From positions 372,001-436,000 of the forward strand of contig CADAHQ010000002.1 of the NCBI GenBank assembly GCA_902787715.1: a stretch of DNA of 64,000 nucleotides, in the 5' to 3' direction. A program made the position numbers and the translations under genes. This document shows positions 58,618 to 64,000 of this stretch, one piece after another; the first letter of the stretch is position 1; every line of letters begins with the position of its first letter. The DNA comes from an uncultured Lachnospiraceae bacterium. GTDB lineage: Bacteria; Bacillota; Clostridia; Lachnospirales; Lachnospiraceae. The notes under the pieces were generated by a model. That model did no database searches. It worked only from the letters and a program-made list of their open reading frames with translations, and had not been told where the DNA came from.

Positions 58618-60033
58618 ATGAACACACCGATTTTTGATTTTGTAGAGAACTATATCGCGGACGTGCCGGTGCGGTTGCACATGCCGGGGCACAAGGGTAT
58701 GCCCGGGCCGCTTCGCATCGAGCCCTACGACATCACGGAGATTGAAGGTGCGGACGTGCTTTCGCAGGCCTGCGGCATCATCGCGGAGAGCGAGGCCAAT
58801 GCGGGCACGCTGTTCGGCTGCCGTACCCTCTACTCGACGGAAGGCTCGTCTCTTTGCATCCGCGCGATGGTGTTTCTCTTAAAGAAAATCGCTTTGCATA
58901 AGGGAAGAGAGCCCCGCATCCTAGCGACACGCAACATGCACCGCAGTTTCTTGGATGCGGTAGCGGCCCTGGATGTGGCTGTGGACTGGATCATGCCCCG
59001 GAAGGGGGATTCCTACGAGCGGTGCGACGTGACGGGAGAGGAGCTTTCGCAGATTCTTTCGGAGTGCCGCGAGGAGGGACGGATGCCGGTTACGGTATTT
59101 GTCACAAGTCCGGACTACCTGGGGCATACGCTGGATATCGCGGCGCTTACGGACGTTTGTCACGAGCGCGGATGCTTCCTTGCGGTTGACAACGCCCACG
59201 GCGCATATCGGAAGTTCTTAGCGGAGTCGGAGCATCCCATGGACTTCGGCGCGGACCTCTGCTGCGACTCGGCCCACAAGACGCTGCCGGTTCTTACGGG
59301 AGGCGCGTATCTGCACATCTCCCGCAACACGGACCCTTATTTTACGGAGTATGCCGGGCAGGCGATGGCGCTGTTTGCCACCACGAGCCCGTCCTATCTG
59401 ATCTTGCAATCCCTCGACCTTTGCAACGCCTATCTTGCGGAGTGCGGCGGCGCCTTTGAGAAGACGGCCCGGCGCACGACGAAGCTTGCGGAGGCGCTTC
59501 GGAAGGCCGGATACCGCACCTGCGGGGAGGAGCGTTGGAAGATTACGCTCTGTGCCGGACATGGCTTCGCGGACGGAACGATTCTGGCCGCCCACCTTCG
59601 GGAGCGGAACATTCACGTGGAATACGCGGATGCAAAGCATGTGGTTATGATGTTCGGCGTCAACACCACGGAAGGAGAATATCTCGCTGTGGAGCGGGCT
59701 CTTTCGGAGCTGGCCCAGGCAGAGGATGCGGCAAATTCTCCCGCAGAAGCCACAGGCGATTCCGATTTCGCGGCGACCGAAACCTCGGGCGACCGTGTGC
59801 CGGCACCGCTTTGCGTGCTAACGCCGGCGGAGGCCGTCTGGGCTGAGAGCGAGTACGTCGATGCATCCCATTGCATCGGCCGCGTTTTGGCGGAACCCCT
59901 TGTAACCATGCCGCCCTGTGTTCCGCTTTACATGTGCGGCGAGGTGTTAGGGGAGGACGCCGTCCCCTTTGTAAACGGCCGGGTCCGCGTCGTGAAGGAA
60001 CCGATTGTGCGGAGGGGCGGAAATGGACGGTAG
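58618..60033 (+). CDS. PLP-dependent Orn/Lys/Arg decarboxylase-fold enzyme
   Basis: A 471-residue fold-type I PLP enzyme. The N-terminus RLHMPGHKG is the decarboxylase motif. TEGSSLCIRAMVF covers the phosphate site and VDNAHGAYRKF the PLP Asp. The Schiff-base Lys sits in CDSAHKTLPVLTGGAYLH (about residue 220). The C-terminal decarboxylase domain includes PPCVPLYMCGEVLGED. Length matches the short Firmicutes YaaO/SpeA type (about 480), not the 700-residue enterobacterial forms. The substrate, lysine or arginine, cannot be told. Its start overlaps the ancestral stop of scfB (ATGA at 58618-58621). Confidence 0.85.
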   Translation: MNTPIFDFVENYIADVPVRLHMPGHKGMPGPLRIEPYDITEIEGADVLSQACGIIAESEANAGTLFGCRTLYSTEGSSLCIRAMVFLLKKIALHKGREPRILATRNMHRSFLDAVAALDVAVDWIMPRKGDSYERCDVTGEELSQILSECREEGRMPVTVFVTSPDYLGHTLDIAALTDVCHERGCFLAVDNAHGAYRKFLAESEHPMDFGADLCCDSAHKTLPVLTGGAYLHISRNTDPYFTEYAGQAMALFATTSPSYLILQSLDLCNAYLAECGGAFEKTARRTTKLAEALRKAGYRTCGEERWKITLCAGHGFADGTILAAHLRERNIHVEYADAKHVVMMFGVNTTEGEYLAVERALSELAQAEDAANSPAEATGDSDFAATETSGDRVPAPLCVLTPAEAVWAESEYVDASHCIGRVLAEPLVTMPPCVPLYMCGEVLGEDAVPFVNGRVRVVKEPIVRRGGNGR

Positions 60034-61102
60034 AATTACAGCGACAAATGCAAAACTCCTCGGAAGAACCTTCTCCTTAAACGGCACGCTGTGGCTCAGC
60101 TACTCTGCGTCGGGAGCGGAGTGGGAGTTTTTCGGAACCTCCTGCACGGTGACTCTTACGGGAGACTTCTTAAGCAGTGATGAGATTCACAGCCCGCGCT
60201 ACGCCATTGAGGTGGACGGTTTGAGAATTATAGATACTACGCTTGTAGAATCAATGAAAAACACAAGCGCTGCGGCGAAGTGCGTGAAGCATATCGTCAT
60301 TGCGGACGCGACGCCTGCGCACCACGTTGTGCGGGTGATTAAACTCTCGGAGAGTGCGGACTCGACCCTCGGCATCGAGGGTGTCATGTGTGACGGTGAG
60401 ATGCATCCGACGGCTGCCTCGGAGCGGAAGATGGAGATCATCGGGGATTCCATCACCTGCGGATACGGCGTGGACGGAGCCCTCGGGGAAATCTACCGCA
60501 CGGCCAACGAGGATGCGACGAAGGGGTATGCGTACCTAACGGCGCAGATGTTAAAGGCGGACTACAGCCTGGTGTCCTTCAGCGGCTACGGAATTGTCTC
60601 CGGGTACACGGAGACGGGAGTGCGCCGCGCGGAGTGTCTGGTGCCTCCGCTGTACGGCACCATGGGAGAGTCCTACGGGGCATTTGCCGACCGGGAGAAA
60701 CCCCGGGAGATTCCGTGGGATTTTACGAAGTTCGTACCAGACGTGTGCGTATTAAACCTCGGCACCAACGATGCCAGCTACTGCGGGGAGGATCCTGCAA
60801 GACGCAGGGAGTACATCTCCGGATACAAGGCGTTTCTTTCAACGGTCCGTGCGTGCAATCCGGTGGCGCAGCTTGTATGCGTCCTCGGAACCATGGATAC
60901 GCGGCTGTGCGACGCCATGGAGACGGCGGCGTCCGAGTACCGGGAGGAGACCGGGGATTCGCGGGTTGCGACGCTTCGGATGACGCTTCAGGACATGGAG
61001 AAGGACGGGGCCGGCGTCGACTGGCACCCGAGCGCGGTTACCCACAAGAAGGCTGCGGCGGAGCTGACCGCATTTCTGCGGAAGCTTCTTGCGTGGGATT
61101 GA
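60023..61102 (+). CDS. SGNH/GDSL hydrolase, carbohydrate esterase family 2-like
   Basis: A 359-residue protein without a signal peptide. The N-terminal about 120 residues form a jelly-roll-like beta domain (LNGTLWLSYSASGAEWEF), as in CE2 esterases. The C-terminal SGNH domain has block I IGDSITCGYG (Ser about residue 142), block III LGTNDAS and block V DWHPSAVTHKKAA with the Asp/His. CE2 enzymes deacetylate plant polysaccharides. Without an export signal this one may act on imported oligosaccharides. The ATG at 60023 lies 11 bp inside the preceding gene; AGGGGCGG precedes it. Confidence 0.85.
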   Translation: MDGRITATNAKLLGRTFSLNGTLWLSYSASGAEWEFFGTSCTVTLTGDFLSSDEIHSPRYAIEVDGLRIIDTTLVESMKNTSAAAKCVKHIVIADATPAHHVVRVIKLSESADSTLGIEGVMCDGEMHPTAASERKMEIIGDSITCGYGVDGALGEIYRTANEDATKGYAYLTAQMLKADYSLVSFSGYGIVSGYTETGVRRAECLVPPLYGTMGESYGAFADREKPREIPWDFTKFVPDVCVLNLGTNDASYCGEDPARRREYISGYKAFLSTVRACNPVAQLVCVLGTMDTRLCDAMETAASEYREETGDSRVATLRMTLQDMEKDGAGVDWHPSAVTHKKAAAELTAFLRKLLAWD

Positions 61103-61110
61103 CGACAAGC

Positions 61111-61170
61111 GAAATACCGCCCCGCGACGGGCAGGAAATAGAAATACCGCCCGGCGACGGGCCGGAAACA
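61111..61170. repeat. Two tandem 30-bp repeats
   Basis: GAAATACCGCCC..GCGACGGGC..GGAAA..A occurs at 61111-61140 and again at 61141-61170 with three differences. It lies between the CE2-like gene and deoC. Confidence 0.85.
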
Positions 61171-61186
61171 GGAGAGGAGAAAGAAG

Positions 61187-61873
61187 ATGGAGATTCAGGA
61201 GCTATTGAACAAGGTCGACCACACGCTGCTATCGACTACGGCAACATGGGAGGAGATTCGCGCCATCTGCGATGACGGCATCCGCTTCCACACGGCGAGC
61301 GTGTGCATTCCGCCATGCTTTGTGAAGCAGGCGGCGAAGTACGTGAAGGGGCGCGTGCCGGTATGCACCGTCATCGGTTTCCCCAACGGCTATCAGACAT
61401 CCGCCGTCAAATGCGCCGAAGCCGCCGATGCAGTGCGTAACGGCGCGGATGAGATTGATATGGTCATCAATCTCGGCATGGTCAAGGAGGGGCGTTACGA
61501 CGACATTCTCGCGGAGATCAACGCCGTGAAGAAGTCCTGCGCAGGGAAGCTTCTCAAGGTTATCATCGAGACCTGCAAGCTCAGTGAGGTGGAGAAGCTT
61601 GCGATGTGCGATGTGGTGGCACGGTCGGATGCTGAGTTTATCAAGACATCCACCGGATTTGCCGGGGGCGGCGCGACGTTCCACGATGTGGAGCTGATGG
61701 CGCTGCATTGCAAGGGCAAGAAGGTCAAGGCGGCCGGCGGAATCCGCTCCATCGAGGATGCGGAGAGATTCATCGAGCTCGGCGCGGAGCGCCTTGGAAC
61801 CAGCAAGATTGTCAGCGAAGTCAAGTCGATGCTCAATGTGAGCAAGCACACCGACCTGAGCTTTTTTTCCTGA
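61187..61873 (+). CDS. deoC: Deoxyribose-phosphate aldolase
   Basis: A 228-residue class I aldolase that splits 2-deoxyribose 5-phosphate to glyceraldehyde 3-phosphate and acetaldehyde. It starts with the conserved LLNKVDHTLLS. GADEIDMVINLGMVKEG carries the catalytic Asp, LKVIIETCKLS a helper Lys, and FIKTSTGFAGGGATFHDVELM the Schiff-base Lys (about residue 152). The phosphate site is KAAGGIRS. The ATG at 61187 follows GGAGAGGAGAAAG. It is followed 22 bp later by deoD, forming a salvage pair. Confidence 0.95.
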   Translation: MEIQELLNKVDHTLLSTTATWEEIRAICDDGIRFHTASVCIPPCFVKQAAKYVKGRVPVCTVIGFPNGYQTSAVKCAEAADAVRNGADEIDMVINLGMVKEGRYDDILAEINAVKKSCAGKLLKVIIETCKLSEVEKLAMCDVVARSDAEFIKTSTGFAGGGATFHDVELMALHCKGKKVKAAGGIRSIEDAERFIELGAERLGTSKIVSEVKSMLNVSKHTDLSFFS

Positions 61874-61895
61874 GAGAAGAGAAAGGGGTTAACGT

Positions 61896-62651
61896 ATGGG
61901 AAAGAACTATCCGACACCGCATATCGCGTGTGAGCCGAAGGATTTTGCGAAGACGGTTTTGATGCCGGGGGATCCGCTGCGCGCGAAGTTTATCGCGGAG
62001 ACATTTTTGAAGGACGCCGTCTTGGTGAACAATGTCCGGGGCATTCAGGGCTACACCGGAACCTACGAGGGCGTCCGGGTGAGCGTGATGGCCAGCGGTA
62101 TGGGCATTCCGTCCATCGGTATCTACAGCCATGAGCTGTTCAATTTCTTCGGTGTGGAGAACATCATCCGCATCGGATCGGCGGGGGCGTACAGCCCGAA
62201 GGTGAAGGTTCGCGACATCGTGATTGCTCAGGGCGCATGCTACGACAGCAATTTCGTAGGGCAGTACAATCTGCCGGGAACCTACTCCGCCATCAGCGAC
62301 TATACGCTGCTTTCTACGGCTGTAGAATCAGCGAAAGAACTGAAACTTAATTACCATGTCGGAAACATCGTCTCCAGCGACCGGTTCTACGGTGACCCGG
62401 AGGCCTTCACGGATGCGGAGCAGCCGTTAGCGGCCTGGGGTAAGATGGGCGTTTTGGCGGTGGAGATGGAGGCTGCGGGATTGTTTATGAACGCGGCGCG
62501 CGCGGGGAAACGGGCGCTTGCCATCTGCACGATTTCCGACCATCTGGTGACGGGAGAGAACCTCCCCGCAGAGGCGAGACAGACCTCCTTTACGGAGATG
62601 ATGGAGCTTGCGCTTTCCGTCGCGAAGAAGATGGACGGATTTACCGCGTAA
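61896..62651 (+). CDS. deoD: Purine-nucleoside phosphorylase, DeoD type
   Basis: A 251-residue hexameric-type phosphorylase that splits purine (deoxy)nucleosides with phosphate. TVLMPGDPLRAKFIAE at the start is the phosphate-binding motif with Arg. GMGIPSIGIYSHELF and IRIGSAGAYSPKVKVRDIVI are typical. SSDRFY and the ribose/base site VEMEAAGLFMNAA follow, and the catalytic Asp is in TISDHLVTGE. It works with DeoC upstream. The ATG follows AAAGGGG. Length is slightly above the usual 235 residues. Confidence 0.93.
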   Translation: MGKNYPTPHIACEPKDFAKTVLMPGDPLRAKFIAETFLKDAVLVNNVRGIQGYTGTYEGVRVSVMASGMGIPSIGIYSHELFNFFGVENIIRIGSAGAYSPKVKVRDIVIAQGACYDSNFVGQYNLPGTYSAISDYTLLSTAVESAKELKLNYHVGNIVSSDRFYGDPEAFTDAEQPLAAWGKMGVLAVEMEAAGLFMNAARAGKRALAICTISDHLVTGENLPAEARQTSFTEMMELALSVAKKMDGFTA

Positions 62652-62709
62652 AGGTAAAATTGTACAAAAATCGAATCGGAATTTTATACATTTCGCGCCC
62701 GTTAGCTGA

Positions 62710-62738
62710 TTGACTTTCGGGCGCGATATTGGTATCAT
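62710..62738 (+). promoter_or_regulatory. Promoter of trpS
   Basis: TTGACT (62710-62715), 17 nt, TATCAT (62733-62738). The -35 lies in the loop of an inverted repeat CGCGCCCG/CGGGCGCG (62694-62725). The leader is about 65 nt, too short for a T-box. Confidence 0.6.
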
Positions 62739-62785
62739 AATTTAGTTATATATTATACTAGGTGTACGATGGTCTTTGATACTGA

Positions 62786-63895
<1,110 letters not shown>

Positions 63896-63920
63896 TAACG
63901 GTTCTTCGCGGAGGTGTGAT

Positions 63921-64000
63921 TTGAAACACGACAGCGCTTACTTTTTAAGCAACGAGACAGAAATCAACAACATCCTGATTCGTTGCGGCCTCGTGCTTCT
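63921..64000 (+). CDS. Start of an unidentified (probably membrane) protein, cut by the window end
   Basis: GGAGGTG at 63910-63916 is well spaced for a TTG start at 63921. The following 26 codons are open: a polar start (KHDSAYFLSNETEIN) leads into the beginning of a hydrophobic helix (ILIRCGLVLL). This N-terminal style is seen in clostridial membrane sensors, but too little is visible to name a family. Confidence 0.5.
   Translation, partial: MKHDSAYFLSNETEINNILIRCGLVL

Overview
The window looks like chromosomal DNA of a fairly GC-rich member of the Clostridia, most likely Lachnospiraceae or a close relative. The markers are a SCIFF ranthipeptide with its radical SAM maturase, a type III glutamine synthetase, the uvrC-hprK-ROK kinase-murB-whiA-Crh-like cluster, a DUF5688 protein, a YhbD/bactofilin pair and a CIRCE element on htpG. 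Most of the DNA is housekeeping sequence. There is no prophage, insertion sequence, integrase or CRISPR array. The more unusual material lies in intergenic palindromic elements, duplicated leaders, and several proteins that keep a fold but have lost key residues.

Layout. 1-13 kb: the N-terminal part of a gyrB-type topoisomerase gene (minus strand), a small phosphatase, lysA, a three-gene unit of two PH-like/zinc-ribbon ABC exporters around a DUF1854 protein, mutY, and an ECF sigma/anti-sigma/DUF4097 operon with a visible self-activated promoter. 13-16 kb: a 387-bp foldback element between convergent operons, then a patatin and an unknown membrane protein. Each of these two is preceded by the same duplicated promoter and leader, and the remnant of a third copy lies upstream. 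16-28 kb: DUF624, glycogen branching enzyme, MscS, GlnN, a 152-bp cruciform-like element, an ABC-F ATPase, a GH13 debranching-like protein that lacks its catalytic residues, TraX and Dus. 28-32 kb: CIRCE-controlled htpG, a lipoprotein, and tRNA-Pro(CGG), tRNA-Thr(CGT) and tRNA-Pro(AGG). 32-40 kb: a degenerate GGDEF/EAL membrane protein, DUF5688, tRNA-Arg(CCG), the bactofilin-yhbD operon with twin operators, two lipoprotein serpins and a lipoprotein cyclophilin. 40-50 kb: a two-component system, hisH, hisF, ung, an AraC regulator, a sirtuin, ftsH and a CotH-type surface protein. 50-64 kb: uvrC, hprK, ROK glucokinase, murB, whiA, a Crh-like HPr, scfA, a frameshifted scfB, a PLP decarboxylase-fold enzyme, a CE2-like esterase, deoC, deoD, trpS and the start of one more gene.

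How the genes fit together. HprK, the ROK glucokinase and an HPr homologue without His15 (but with Ser46) suggest CcpA-type carbon control. GlgB and the GH13 pseudoenzyme point to glycogen turnover, and deoC-deoD to deoxynucleoside salvage. Several surface lipoproteins (two serpins, a cyclophilin, a DUF4097 protein, a Thr/Pro-linker protein) and the CotH protein suggest an elaborate cell envelope.

The best leads for novelty are: (1) a family of extragenic hairpins and foldbacks, (2) the duplicated structured leader, (3) the twin GTAACACTGTTAC operators of the YhbD-bactofilin operon, (4) the DUF1854/zinc-ribbon ABC unit, and (5) the broken SCIFF maturase beside an intact precursor. All family assignments come from reading motifs by eye. 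No database search was possible.
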